Source: Pseudomonas sp. CHM02
GTDB lineage: Bacteria; Pseudomonadota; Gammaproteobacteria; Pseudomonadales; Pseudomonadaceae
Assembly: GCF_000612585.1 (NCBI RefSeq)
Contig: NZ_JFCA01000040.1
Location: 1-64,000 of the forward strand
Direction: 5' to 3'
Length of the DNA stretch: 64,000 nucleotides
In this document: one piece after another, positions 1 through 8,521 of the stretch
Layout of the letters: every line of letters starts with the position of its first letter
Numbering within the stretch: position 1 is the stretch's first letter
The notes under the pieces: model-generated
Seen by the model: only the letters and a program-made list of their open reading frames with translations
What the model was told of the DNA's origin: nothing
The model's database searches: none
Position numbers and translations under genes: made by a program

Positions 1-3
1 AAG

Positions 4-32
4 ATCGCCATCGCCGGCAAGCCGGGCTACAG
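4..32. repeat. REP-type palindromic repeat, cut by the window edge
   Basis: The first bases contain one half of the repeat unit found throughout this window (core GCCGGCAAGCCGG), just downstream of the orn stop codon. Its partner arm would lie outside the window. Confidence 0.6.
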
Positions 33-43
33 GGTGAAGGTCA

Positions 44-586
44 TCAAGCCTTGATGAAGTGCTTGCGGTAATGCTGCAGCTCGGCGATCGACTCGCGAAT
101 ATCATCCAGCGCCAGGTGCGTGCTGCCTTTATGGAAGCTGTCTTTGACTTCCGGCGCCCAGCGCGCGGCCAGCTCTTTAAGGGTGGACACATCCAGGTTG
201 CGGTAGTGGAAGTAGCTTTCCAGCGCCTTCATGTGCGTATAAAGGAAGCGACGATCCTGGCAGATGCTGTTGCCGCAGATCGGCGACTTGCCCTTGGGCA
301 CCCATTTTTCCAGGAAAGCGATGGTTTCGGCTTCGGCCTCGGCCATGCTGATGCGGCTGTCGCGCACGCGCTGAGTCAGGCCGGAGTTACCGTGGGTGCG
401 GGTGTTCCACTCGTCCATGGTGGCGAGGACGGCGTCACTGTGGTGGATGGCAATCACCGGACCTTCGGCCAAGGTGTTGAGGTTGCTGTCGGTGACAATG
501 GTCGCCATCTCGATGATGACGTCGGTGTCGGGATTCAGACCGGTCATTTCCAGATCGATCCAAATCAGGTTCTGTGGGTTTTGCAT
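44..586 (-). CDS. orn: Oligoribonuclease (3'-5' exoribonuclease for short oligonucleotides)
   Basis: Orn degrades RNA fragments of two to five nucleotides to mononucleotides, including pGpG from cyclic-di-GMP turnover, in the cytoplasm. The 180-residue protein has the family length and the DEDDh exonuclease signatures: WIDLEMTGL near the N-terminus (first acidic pair), HGNSGL, CQDRRFL in the middle, and HLALDDIRES near the C-terminus. The reading frame stays open far upstream through antisense rsgA sequence, but ATG at 586 gives the canonical MQNPQNLIWID start. It is divergent from rsgA, with about 108 bp between the two starts. Confidence 0.97.
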   Translation of the reverse strand: MQNPQNLIWIDLEMTGLNPDTDVIIEMATIVTDSNLNTLAEGPVIAIHHSDAVLATMDEWNTRTHGNSGLTQRVRDSRISMAEAEAETIAFLEKWVPKGKSPICGNSICQDRRFLYTHMKALESYFHYRNLDVSTLKELAARWAPEVKDSFHKGSTHLALDDIRESIAELQHYRKHFIKA

Positions 587-694
587 GGCTTGATTCTCTT
601 GGCACCTTGGCTTAGCTGCGCAGTTTAGCAGGCAGGGGCGTGCTAGACTCGCGACCGTTTTACCTAACCTTTGCATTATCGACACGGAACACCA

Positions 695-1726
695 ATGGCC
701 AAACGCCAGCTCAACCGTCGCCAAAACTGGCGCATCGAAAAGATTCAGGGTGAACGCGCCGCTCGCGCCGCCAAACGTGAATCCTCCGCCGTGGAAGCCC
801 TCGAAGGCGGCGACCTGGGCCCTGAACAAACGGGCCTGGTGATCGCACACTTTGGTGTGCAGGTCGAAGTCGAGGCGCTGGAAGGCGAACTCGCCGGCCA
901 AGTGTTCCGTTGCCACTTGCGCGCCAACCTGCCTGCGCTGGTCACCGGCGACCAGGTGGTGTGGCGTGCCGGCAACCAAGGCATCGGCGTGATCGTCGCC
1001 CAGTTGCCGCGCACCACCGAACTGCGTCGCCCCGATAGCCGTGGCCAGCTCAAGCCCGTGGCGGCCAACGTCGACATGATCGTCATCGTCTTCGCGCCGT
1101 TGCCTGAACCCCATGCCAACCTCATCGACCGCTACCTGGTGGCGGCCGAGCATGCCGGCATCCGCCCGCTGTTGCTGCTGAACAAATTCGACCTGATTGA
1201 CGAACAGAACGCCCCGGCGCTCAACGCGTTGCTGGCGGTGTACCGAACCCTGGGTTACCCGGTGCTGGAAGTCTCGGCGCATCACGGCAATGGCATGGAA
1301 CAGCTGCAACAGCAGTTGGACGGACGCATCAGCGTGTTTGTCGGCCAGTCGGGCGTGGGTAAATCCTCGCTGGTCAACAGCCTGTTGCCGGAAGTCGACA
1401 CCCGCGTGGGCCCGCTGTCAGAACTGTCCGGCCAGGGCACTCACACTACGACGACCGCGCGGCTGTTCCACTTCCCCGGCGGCGGTGAGCTGATCGACTC
1501 CCCGGGTATCCGCGAGTTCGGCCTCGGCCACGTCAGCCGCAGCGACGTGGAAGCGGGCTTCATCGAATTCAACGACCTGATCGGCACCTGCCGCTTCCGC
1601 GACTGCAAGCACGACCGCGAACCTGGCTGTGCATTGCTCAAGGCACTGGAAGATGGCCGCGTGCAGCAGCAGCGGATGAACAGCTACCGGTCGATTATTG
1701 CGAGCTTGCCGGAGAGCAGTTACTGA
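695..1726 (+). CDS. rsgA: Small ribosomal subunit biogenesis GTPase RsgA
   Basis: RsgA is a circularly permuted GTPase that helps mature the 30S subunit. The motifs come in the permuted order expected: NKFD (G4), then GQSGVGKSS (P-loop), then DSPGIREFGL (G3). An N-terminal OB-fold region precedes them, and a C-terminal zinc knuckle of the form C-x4-C-x-H-x5-C (CRFRDCKHDREPGC) follows. ATG at 695 gives 343 residues starting MAKRQLNRRQ, typical of the family; a TTG eight codons upstream is in frame but adds nothing conserved. It is divergent from orn, an arrangement also seen in other pseudomonads. Confidence 0.97.
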   Translation: MAKRQLNRRQNWRIEKIQGERAARAAKRESSAVEALEGGDLGPEQTGLVIAHFGVQVEVEALEGELAGQVFRCHLRANLPALVTGDQVVWRAGNQGIGVIVAQLPRTTELRRPDSRGQLKPVAANVDMIVIVFAPLPEPHANLIDRYLVAAEHAGIRPLLLLNKFDLIDEQNAPALNALLAVYRTLGYPVLEVSAHHGNGMEQLQQQLDGRISVFVGQSGVGKSSLVNSLLPEVDTRVGPLSELSGQGTHTTTTARLFHFPGGGELIDSPGIREFGLGHVSRSDVEAGFIEFNDLIGTCRFRDCKHDREPGCALLKALEDGRVQQQRMNSYRSIIASLPESSY

Positions 1727-1755
1727 ACTGCTAACACCACAAAGGGCACGCGTAC

Positions 1756-2775
1756 TTAGGAACCTGTCGCAGGCGCCGTAGGATCCTTCACCCCACCATC
1801 ATCAAACAGGTTCAGCTTCTGACGCAGTTCATGCGCCGGCAACGGTTCCTGCCCTGGCGGAATAGCGTTCGGATCAGCCGGCACTTCACCCGGCGCACCT
1901 GCACCTTGGGTAGGTTGCGGTGCTGGCGGCTGGTCACCTTCGATCGCACGCTGGGCCTTTTTGGTCAGCACCACGATATCGATGCGGCGGTTGACCGGGT
2001 TGAACGGATCCTTGGAATCAAACAACTGCGAAGACGCAAAACCCACCACGCGCGCCACCTGCGGGTCCGGGTAGCTGCCGGCCACCAGCGCACGACGTGC
2101 AGCGTTGGCACGGTTGGCCGAGAGTTCCCAGTTGCCGAAGTCGCCCTGCCCCGCATACGGCTTGGCGTCAGTGTGGCCGCTGATGCTGATCTTGTTCGGC
2201 ACCGCCTTGATGGTGTCGGCCATGGCCAGCAGGATGTCTTCGAAGTACGGCTTCAAGCGCGCACTGCCCGAGTCGAACATCGGTCGGTTGGCCGCATCGG
2301 TGATCTGGATGCGCAAGCCGTCCGGGGTGATCTCGAACGAAATCTGGTCCTTGAACTTCAGCAGTTGCGGGTTTTCTTCAACCTTGGTCTGCAGTTCTTG
2401 CAGCAACAGTTCAAGACGCTCTTGCTCGACCTGCTCGGCCATGGCCTCGACGGTATCGCGCTCGATCGGGATTTTCTCCTGAGGCGAATCGGTCTTGATT
2501 TCCGGGTTGATGGTGCGCTCAGGCGCCAGTTGCGGCGAGCCACCCAGGTCGATCACAAAGGGCGTACCGCTCTCGGAAAACCCGATCGGGTCCTTGAAGT
2601 AACCGGCAATGGCGATCTTCTGTTCGGGCGTGGCGGTGGACATCAACCACAGCACCAGAAAGAACGCCATCATCGCCGTCGCAAAGTCGGCGAAGGCGAT
2701 TTTCCAGGCGCCGCCATGGTGCCCCGCAGCGAAGCGCTTGACGCGCTTGATGATTATCGGCTGGTTGTTTTCCAT
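1756..2775 (-). CDS. motB: Flagellar motor stator protein MotB
   Basis: MotB anchors the stator to peptidoglycan and forms the proton channel with MotA. The 339-residue protein has one N-terminal membrane segment (about residues 24-45) carrying the proton-accepting Asp30 in KIAFADFATAMM. A plug/linker region follows, then an OmpA-type peptidoglycan-binding domain with ISGHTDAKPY and a downstream NWELSANRAN segment. The C-terminal tail is rich in Pro, Ala and Gln. The start lies 3 nt after the motA stop, so the two genes form one translationally coupled transcript. The proton-type Asp and gene order fit MotAB rather than the second Pseudomonas stator set MotCD. Confidence 0.95.
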   Translation of the reverse strand: MENNQPIIIKRVKRFAAGHHGGAWKIAFADFATAMMAFFLVLWLMSTATPEQKIAIAGYFKDPIGFSESGTPFVIDLGGSPQLAPERTINPEIKTDSPQEKIPIERDTVEAMAEQVEQERLELLLQELQTKVEENPQLLKFKDQISFEITPDGLRIQITDAANRPMFDSGSARLKPYFEDILLAMADTIKAVPNKISISGHTDAKPYAGQGDFGNWELSANRANAARRALVAGSYPDPQVARVVGFASSQLFDSKDPFNPVNRRIDIVVLTKKAQRAIEGDQPPAPQPTQGAGAPGEVPADPNAIPPGQEPLPAHELRQKLNLFDDGGVKDPTAPATGS

Positions 2776-2778
2776 GGC

Positions 2779-3630
2779 TTAGCGACCGCGAACCGCTTGT
2801 TCCAGCTCGGCGAAACTTGGGCGATGCTTCGGGTACAGCACCTTGCGACCGAACTCCACGGCCAGCGACGGCGGCATGCCCGACGCCGAAGCCACCAGGC
2901 ACGCCTTGATCGCTTCGTAGAGGTTGACCTCTTCCTTGGCATCGTGGGCCAGGGAGGTCGCCAGTGGGCCGAAGAAACCGTAGGCCGCGAGAATACCGAA
3001 GAACGTACCGACCAGGGCCGCGCCAACGTGCATGCCGATAGCCTTCTGGTCACCTTCGCCCAGGGACGCCATGGTCACCACGATACCGAGTACCGCAGCA
3101 ACAATACCGAAACCGGGCATGCCGTCAGCGATACCGGTCACGGCATGGGATGGGTGCTCCAGCTCTTCTTTAAGGCTGAACAGCTCCATGTCGAACAGGC
3201 CTTCCAGCTCATGGGGCGCCATGTTGCCGGAGGACATGATGCGCAGGTAATCGCAGATGTAGGCGGTCATGCGCTCGTCTTTGAGCACGGCCGGGTATTT
3301 GGCGAAGATCGGGCTGGCGGCGGCGTCTTCGATGTCGGCCTCGATGGCCATCATGCCTTCGCGGCGGCTCTTGTTGAGGATCTCGTAGACCAGGCCCAGC
3401 ACCTCAAGATAGAAGGTGTGGGTGAAGCGCGAACCGAACATGCCCAGCGACTTCTTGACCACGTGCAGGGTCATGTAGCCGGGGTTGGCCTGCAAGAATG
3501 CGCCAAACGCGGCACCGCCGATAATCAGCACTTCGAAAGGCTGGATCAGCGCGGCAATCTTACCGTGGGAGAGGACGTACCCGCCGAGCACGCTTGCGAT
3601 GACGACGATGATGCCGATAATTTTAGCCAT
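2779..3630 (-). CDS. motA: Flagellar motor stator protein MotA
   Basis: MotA is the inner-membrane stator subunit that couples proton flow to torque on FliG. The 283-residue protein begins MAKIIGIIVVIASVLGGY and has four hydrophobic segments, two near the N-terminus and two around residues 170-225, with a large cytoplasmic loop between. This is the layout and length of the family. ATG at 3630 is preceded on the minus strand by ATCTCCT. Transcription probably starts at the FliA-type promoter at 3698-3724. motB follows after 3 nt. Confidence 0.95.
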   Translation of the reverse strand: MAKIIGIIVVIASVLGGYVLSHGKIAALIQPFEVLIIGGAAFGAFLQANPGYMTLHVVKKSLGMFGSRFTHTFYLEVLGLVYEILNKSRREGMMAIEADIEDAAASPIFAKYPAVLKDERMTAYICDYLRIMSSGNMAPHELEGLFDMELFSLKEELEHPSHAVTGIADGMPGFGIVAAVLGIVVTMASLGEGDQKAIGMHVGAALVGTFFGILAAYGFFGPLATSLAHDAKEEVNLYEAIKACLVASASGMPPSLAVEFGRKVLYPKHRPSFAELEQAVRGR

Positions 3631-3697
3631 AGGAGATGAGTACTTGCGCCGTCGGGTTCATGGACATATTGGGTGTAGCAGAAAACTCTTGTTCTAC

Positions 3698-3724
3698 TTA
3701 TCGGCAAAACTGCGCCAGACTATA
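3698..3724 (-). promoter_or_regulatory. Sigma-28 (FliA) promoter for motAB
   Basis: Read on the minus strand, the -35 element is TATAGTCT, followed by 11 nt and then a -10 element GCCGATAA. The known FliA consensus is TAAAGTTT-N11-GCCGATAA, so the -10 is perfect, the spacing exact, and the -35 matches at six of eight positions. It ends 68 bp upstream of the motA start, which is the right direction and distance for a late flagellar gene. Confidence 0.8.
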
Positions 3725-3796
3725 GGCCGTTAAGGCGAAAAGCCAGTTCGGCCCGCTCCGGGCGTGTAGACCGCAAGTGATGATCGCGCCCCAATC

Positions 3797-5332
3797 ATGG
3801 CTAATGAAACGACAGTCCCAACTGCAAAACCCAACTCTCTCGCCGCTTGGATCAAGCGCCTGGACGATGTGCTGCTGCCTGTGCCCCAGGCCAGTCACGA
3901 CCGTGTGTGCAAAGGCATCCGCGACAACCGCAGTTCGTTGCGAGATATTGCCGAGCTGATGCAAAACAGCCCAGCCCTCGTGCTCAGCGTGATGCGCGAG
4001 GCCAACAGCCACACCCATGGCAGCCTGGCGGAACCGGCGGAAAACCTCGAAGTGGCGCTCAACCGCCTGGGCCTCAAGCGCGCCGAGGAACTGCTGGCGC
4101 GCTTGCCCTCGGTGCCGGCCAATGAAATCCCGGTGGCGTTGCGCCAACTGTTGCTGGTCAGCCAGCACGCTTCGCAGCAAGCCAACGGCTTGTTCGGCAG
4201 CCGCCTGGCGCGGCTGTGGCAGGACATCCACTGGGGCAGCCTGCTGTTTCTGTCACCGCTGTGGCCAATGGCGGTCGCCTACCCCAAGCTCCTGGAAGAA
4301 TGGGAGCTGAGGGTTATCCACAAAGGTCAATCGGCCCGCGAGGTCGAGCAGGAACTGTTCGGTGTGCGCCTGCTGGACCTGTGCGTCGGCCTGACGGAAG
4401 CCTGGCACCTGCCGATCTGGGTATCCCAGGGCTATAAGCTGCTGATGAGCGAGCAGCGCCTGCTGGTCAAGGCGCTGCATATCGCCCGTGAAGACGACCC
4501 GCTGCGCCACCAGCAATTGCTCGATGCCGAACCCAATCTGCGCCGCTGGCTCAACCAGCCGGCCAATACCGTGTTGCTGGCCAACGGCCTGGCGATGTCG
4601 GCGCAAGAGTCGTGGACCTGCCCGCACACCGAACGCTGGCAATTGCTGACTGCGCTGTACCTGCAACAGCCCTTGGGCGAGGTGCAGCAACAGGTCCACC
4701 AACAAGCCGTCACCAGCGCCCGTACCACCTTGATGCCCGACCTCTGGCACCCGGCGTTGTCACTGATCTGGCCATGGCATGTGCAGAAGATTCATCGCGG
4801 CCTGTTGCCCGCGCCGCCGCCCACCGCCGAAGCCCTGGCGGTGTGGCGCAAGCGCTGCACCGAACTGCTGGTGGAGCCGAGCCGCTTTGCCAACGCCATG
4901 CACCTGACCACCTGCGCCAAGGAAGCCTTGGTCGCCAGCGGCATGCAGCGGGTCATGCTGTTGATGGCCGATCGCGCACTGAGCACCTTGCGTGTGCATC
5001 AGGTCGATGGCCTGCCGAAGGACGCCGCCAACCTGAGCCTGGACGTGGTCAACAGCACATTGCTGCAGCGCCTGCTGGAGAAATCCGCCCAGGTACGCCT
5101 CACGCCGGACAACCACGCCCAATTCTCGGCGCTGCTGCCGCCGATCCTGCGCCGCCTGTTCACCGGCGAACACCTGCTGCTGCGTTCCCTGAGTTGTAAC
5201 GGCAAGGTGGTGATGCTGATGGTGGCCGACCAGGGCGGCGGGCCGTTCTCGGAAACCACCGTGCAGGCCTTCGGCAAAACCGCCCAATGCATCGAGAAAG
5301 CCCTGCACAGCTTTACCAACCGCAGCGCCTGA
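3797..5332 (+). CDS. HDOD domain-containing protein
   Basis: The 511-residue cytoplasmic protein shows an HDOD-like helical region in its N-terminal half (about residues 15-215). This region resembles degenerate HD-domain regulators that often act in signalling or motility. I do not see an intact HD metal-binding pair, which is normal for HDOD proteins. The C-terminal half (about residues 350-500) is an unassigned alpha/beta region, possibly GAF-like. The gene lies divergent from motAB and directly upstream of rhdA, as in P. aeruginosa from memory. Its specific role is unknown. Confidence 0.8.
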   Translation: MANETTVPTAKPNSLAAWIKRLDDVLLPVPQASHDRVCKGIRDNRSSLRDIAELMQNSPALVLSVMREANSHTHGSLAEPAENLEVALNRLGLKRAEELLARLPSVPANEIPVALRQLLLVSQHASQQANGLFGSRLARLWQDIHWGSLLFLSPLWPMAVAYPKLLEEWELRVIHKGQSAREVEQELFGVRLLDLCVGLTEAWHLPIWVSQGYKLLMSEQRLLVKALHIAREDDPLRHQQLLDAEPNLRRWLNQPANTVLLANGLAMSAQESWTCPHTERWQLLTALYLQQPLGEVQQQVHQQAVTSARTTLMPDLWHPALSLIWPWHVQKIHRGLLPAPPPTAEALAVWRKRCTELLVEPSRFANAMHLTTCAKEALVASGMQRVMLLMADRALSTLRVHQVDGLPKDAANLSLDVVNSTLLQRLLEKSAQVRLTPDNHAQFSALLPPILRRLFTGEHLLLRSLSCNGKVVMLMVADQGGGPFSETTVQAFGKTAQCIEKALHSFTNRSA

Positions 5333-5389
5333 TGCTTGCGCTACAATCGCCCTCTTTTATCGCCAACATTTGTGCCCAGGAGACCTCAC

Positions 5390-6205
5390 ATGCCTGACTT
5401 CTCTGGCTTGCCGCTGGTGATCGAATCCAGCGACCTGCTCGGTCGCCTTGATGCCGAACACCTGATTCTGGTGGACCTCACCAGCGCCGCCCGCTACGCC
5501 GAAGGGCATATCCCCGGCGCGCATTTCGTTGACCCCAAGCGCACCCAACTGGGCCAGCCGCCGGCTCCCGGCCTGCTGCCCGGCAAGGCTGACCTGGAAA
5601 AACTGTTCGGCGAACTGGGCCACACCCCAGATGCCACCTACGTGGTCTACGACGATGAAGGTGGCGGCTGGGCCGGGCGCTTCATCTGGATGCTCGACGT
5701 GATCGGCCACCAGAAATACCACTACCTCGACGGCGGCCTGCTGGTCTGGCTGGAAGAAAAACACCCAGTCTCCACCGACGTGCCCGCGCCAGTCGGCGGC
5801 CCGGTCAGCCTCACGCTGCACGACGGCCCCACCGCCACCCGTGAATACCTGCAAAGCCGTCTCGGCGCGGCCGACCTGGGCATCTGGGACGCACGCGGCC
5901 CGCTGGAGTATTCCGGCGAAAAGGTGCTCGCGGCCAAAGGCGGGCACATCCCCGGCGCAGTGAACTTCGAATGGACTGCGGGCATGGACAAGGCGCGCAA
6001 CCTGCGCATCCGTCGCGACATGCCACAGATCCTCGAAGACCTCGGGTTGACCAAAGACAAAGAAATCATCACCCACTGCCAGACTCACCACCGCTCTGGC
6101 TTCACCTACCTGGTGGCCAAGGCGCTCGGTTATCCGCGAGTCAAAGGTTATGCCGGTTCCTGGGGCGAATGGGGCAACCACCCCGACACCCCCGTCGAGA
6201 TTTAA
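5390..6205 (+). CDS. rhdA: Thiosulfate sulfurtransferase (rhodanese) RhdA
   Basis: A tandem-domain rhodanese transfers sulfane sulfur from thiosulfate to cyanide or other thiophiles. The protein is 271 residues with two rhodanese modules (about 7-125 and 145-270). The active loop THCQTHHRSGF places the catalytic cysteine at residue 230, matching the Azotobacter vinelandii enzyme in both length and position. ATG at 5390 follows an AGGAG ribosome site (CCCAGGAGACC); an in-frame upstream start at 5336 is only 3 nt from the HDOD gene stop and adds no conserved sequence. A TACAAT hexamer at 5342-5347 may be part of a promoter. Confidence 0.95.
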   Translation: MPDFSGLPLVIESSDLLGRLDAEHLILVDLTSAARYAEGHIPGAHFVDPKRTQLGQPPAPGLLPGKADLEKLFGELGHTPDATYVVYDDEGGGWAGRFIWMLDVIGHQKYHYLDGGLLVWLEEKHPVSTDVPAPVGGPVSLTLHDGPTATREYLQSRLGAADLGIWDARGPLEYSGEKVLAAKGGHIPGAVNFEWTAGMDKARNLRIRRDMPQILEDLGLTKDKEIITHCQTHHRSGFTYLVAKALGYPRVKGYAGSWGEWGNHPDTPVEI

Positions 6206-6220
6206 GGTTTAAGGACAGTT

Positions 6221-7081
6221 ATGAAAAAGCAGTTGTTTATCCTCAGCCAGTACGTGCTGCCGCACCATTTGCTGTCGCGCCTGGCCGGTTGCATTGCCGA
6301 GTGCCGCGTGCGCTGGTTCAAGAATGCCTTCACCACGTGGTTCGCCAAGCGCTATCAAGTGGACATGTCCCAGGCCCTGGTTGAGGACGTGACCGCGTAC
6401 GAGCATTTCAACGCCTTCTTCACCCGTGCGCTGAAAGACGGTGCCCGCCCGCTGGATCAAACCCCAGGCGCGGTGCTCAGCCCTGCCGATGGCGCGGTCA
6501 GCCAGCTTGGCCCGATCGAACATGGTCGGGTGTTCCAGGCCAAGGGCCACAGCTTCAGCGTGCTGGAACTGCTGGGTGGTGATGCGGCCGTCGCTGCGCC
6601 GTTCATGGGCGGCGATTTCGCCACCATTTACTTGTCGCCCAAGGACTACCACCGCGTGCATATGCCGTTGGCCGGCACCCTGCGCGAGATGGTCTACGTG
6701 CCGGGCCGCATCTTCTCGGTCAACCAGACCACGGCTGAAAACGTGCCGGAACTGTTTGCGCGTAACGAGCGTGTTGTCTGCCTGTTCGACACCGAACGCG
6801 GCCCGATGGCTGTAGTATTGGTGGGCGCGATGATCGTGGCGTCGATTGAAACCGTATGGGCCGGGTTGGTGACGCCGCCGAAGCGCGAGCTGAAAACCTT
6901 CCGCTACGACGAGGCCGCACGTGCGCCGATTCACCTGGAGAAAGGTGCGGAGCTGGGTCGCTTCAAGCTGGGTTCCACGGCCATCGTGCTGTTCGGGTCG
7001 GGCCAGGTGAAATGGGCAGAAGAATTGGTAGCAGGTTCGCCAGTACAGATGGGCCAGGGTATCGCCACTCCTAAAGCCTGA
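6221..7081 (+). CDS. psd: Phosphatidylserine decarboxylase proenzyme
   Basis: Psd makes phosphatidylethanolamine at the inner membrane. The 286-residue proenzyme carries the self-cleavage motif LGST with Ser252, which becomes the pyruvoyl group, leaving a 35-residue alpha chain. Conserved PADG (LSPADGAVSQ) and DYHRVHMP segments are present. ATG at 6221 has a good AAGGA ribosome site. The gene starts 15 nt after rhdA and probably shares its transcript. Confidence 0.97.
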   Translation: MKKQLFILSQYVLPHHLLSRLAGCIAECRVRWFKNAFTTWFAKRYQVDMSQALVEDVTAYEHFNAFFTRALKDGARPLDQTPGAVLSPADGAVSQLGPIEHGRVFQAKGHSFSVLELLGGDAAVAAPFMGGDFATIYLSPKDYHRVHMPLAGTLREMVYVPGRIFSVNQTTAENVPELFARNERVVCLFDTERGPMAVVLVGAMIVASIETVWAGLVTPPKRELKTFRYDEAARAPIHLEKGAELGRFKLGSTAIVLFGSGQVKWAEELVAGSPVQMGQGIATPKA

Positions 7082-7090
7082 CACAAGTCC

Positions 7091-7158
7091 CTGTAGGAGC
7101 CGGCTTGCCGGCGATGGCGATCTTGAAATCGCCATCGCCGGCAAGCCGGCTCCTACAG
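7091..7158. repeat. REPIN-like pair of inverted REP sequences
   Basis: Two arms of 31 bp (7091-7121 and 7128-7158) are perfect reverse complements separated by a 6-nt loop. Each contains the core GCCGGCTTGCCGGC. It sits between the convergent genes psd and serB and could act as a bidirectional 3' end structure. Confidence 0.9.
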
Positions 7159-7173
7159 GGGTGTTGCAGGCCG

Positions 7174-8388
7174 TTAGAGCTGACCGTCGCGGTCGCGAAA
7201 GCCCAGCAAATACAACACGCCATCCAGCCCCAACGTCGAAATCGCCTGCTTGGCCGACTGCTTCACCAACGGCTTGGCACGGAACGCCACACCCAACCCG
7301 GCAATCGCCAGCATCGGCAAGTCATTCGCACCGTCGCCGACCGCAATGGTCTGCTCCAGGCGCAACCCTTCCTTGTGGGCCAATTCCTTCAGCAGGTCCG
7401 CCTTGCGCTGTGCGTCGACAATCGGCTCCACGGCCACGCCGGTCACCTTGCCATCCACCACTTCCAGTTCGTTGGCGAATACATAGTCGATGCCCAGCTT
7501 GGCCTGCAATTGCTTGGCGAAGTAAGTGAAGCCGCCCGACAGGATGGCGGTCTTGTAGCCCAGGCGCTTGAGTTCGGCGAACAGGGTTTCGGCGCCTTCG
7601 GTCAGGCGCAGGGAGGCACCGATGGCGTCCAGCACGCTCACGTCCAGGCCCTTGAGCAGCGCCAGGCGCTCTTTGAAGCTCGCGCGAAAATCCAGTTCAC
7701 CCGCCATGGCGCGCTCAGTGATCGCGGAAACCTGCTCGCCCACGCCGGCGGCCTTGGCCAGTTCATCGATGACTTCGGCTTCGATCAGCGTCGAATCCAT
7801 ATCGAACACCGCCAGGCGACGGTTGCGACGGAACAGCGAATCCTCTTGGAAGGCGATATCGACGTTCAACTCCTGGGCCACGCTGAGGAACTCGGCGCGC
7901 AAGGCTTGCGGGTCGGCCGGCTCACCGCGCACGGAAAACTCGATGCAGCCCTTGCCCTTGTCGGCCGGGGTGTCCAGTGGCATGCGACCCGACAGGCGGT
8001 CGATATGGTCGATATTCAGGCCATATTGAGCGGTGATCGAGCTGACGCGCTGCAACTGCTCGGCGGTGACCTTGCGGGTCAGCAGCGTCACGATGTGGCG
8101 CTTCTTGCCCTGGCCGGCGACCCATTGCTGGTAGTCCTCTTCGGACACGGGCGTGAAACGCACCTGCTGATCCAGCTTGTACGCCGTAAACAGGATGTCC
8201 TTGAGTACCGAAGACGCCTGTTCAGTGCTCGGGATCTCGACCAGGATGCCGAACGACAGGGTGTCGTGGATCACCGCCTGGCCGATGTCGAGAATGTTCA
8301 CACCACCCTGGGCCAGCACACCGGTAATGGCAGCGGTAAGACCTGGGCGGTCTTCCCCAGTGATGTTAATCAGGACAATTTCGCGCAA
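7174..8388 (-). CDS. serB: Phosphoserine phosphatase SerB
   Basis: SerB catalyses the last step of serine synthesis, dephosphorylating L-phosphoserine. The 404-residue protein has two N-terminal ACT-like regulatory domains (about 1-80 and 98-180) and then an HAD phosphatase domain. HAD motif I is FDMDSTLIEAEV (nucleophile Asp196), with later SGGFTYF and GDGANDLPML motifs. The start appears to be TTG at 8388 preceded by GGGGGTGCGCC; no ATG gives the canonical MREIVLINITG N-terminus. It is divergent from ahpA, an association also seen between serB and ytjB in E. coli. Confidence 0.95.
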   Translation of the reverse strand: MREIVLINITGEDRPGLTAAITGVLAQGGVNILDIGQAVIHDTLSFGILVEIPSTEQASSVLKDILFTAYKLDQQVRFTPVSEEDYQQWVAGQGKKRHIVTLLTRKVTAEQLQRVSSITAQYGLNIDHIDRLSGRMPLDTPADKGKGCIEFSVRGEPADPQALRAEFLSVAQELNVDIAFQEDSLFRRNRRLAVFDMDSTLIEAEVIDELAKAAGVGEQVSAITERAMAGELDFRASFKERLALLKGLDVSVLDAIGASLRLTEGAETLFAELKRLGYKTAILSGGFTYFAKQLQAKLGIDYVFANELEVVDGKVTGVAVEPIVDAQRKADLLKELAHKEGLRLEQTIAVGDGANDLPMLAIAGLGVAFRAKPLVKQSAKQAISTLGLDGVLYLLGFRDRDGQL

Positions 8389-8458
8389 GGCGCACCCCCA
8401 GGCTGGAAAAAAACCGCATTCTACCCACTTTCAGTGACCATCGGGCACAGCCAGCGCT

Positions 8459-8486
8459 TTGCCGGTCCTAGGGCTGTCGCTATACT
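8459..8486 (+). promoter_or_regulatory. Putative sigma-70 promoter for ahpA
   Basis: TTGCCG at 8459-8464 and TATACT at 8481-8486 are separated by 16 bp. This places transcription start near 8493, about 30 nt before the GTG at 8522, and argues against translation from the upstream TTG at 8459, which lies inside the promoter. Confidence 0.5.
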
Positions 8487-8521
8487 GCGCGTCAACTTCA
8501 CGGACCAAGAGCCGAGCGCAA

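Noticed and set aside
1831..3639. 602-residue plus-strand open frame opposite motA and motB
   Set aside because: It spans two genes on the opposite strand and resembles neither a known family nor a secreted protein.
8459..8521. Upstream TTG start of ahpA adding 21 residues
   Set aside because: The added codons lie within a good sigma-70 promoter (TTGCCG to TATACT), so they are unlikely to be translated.
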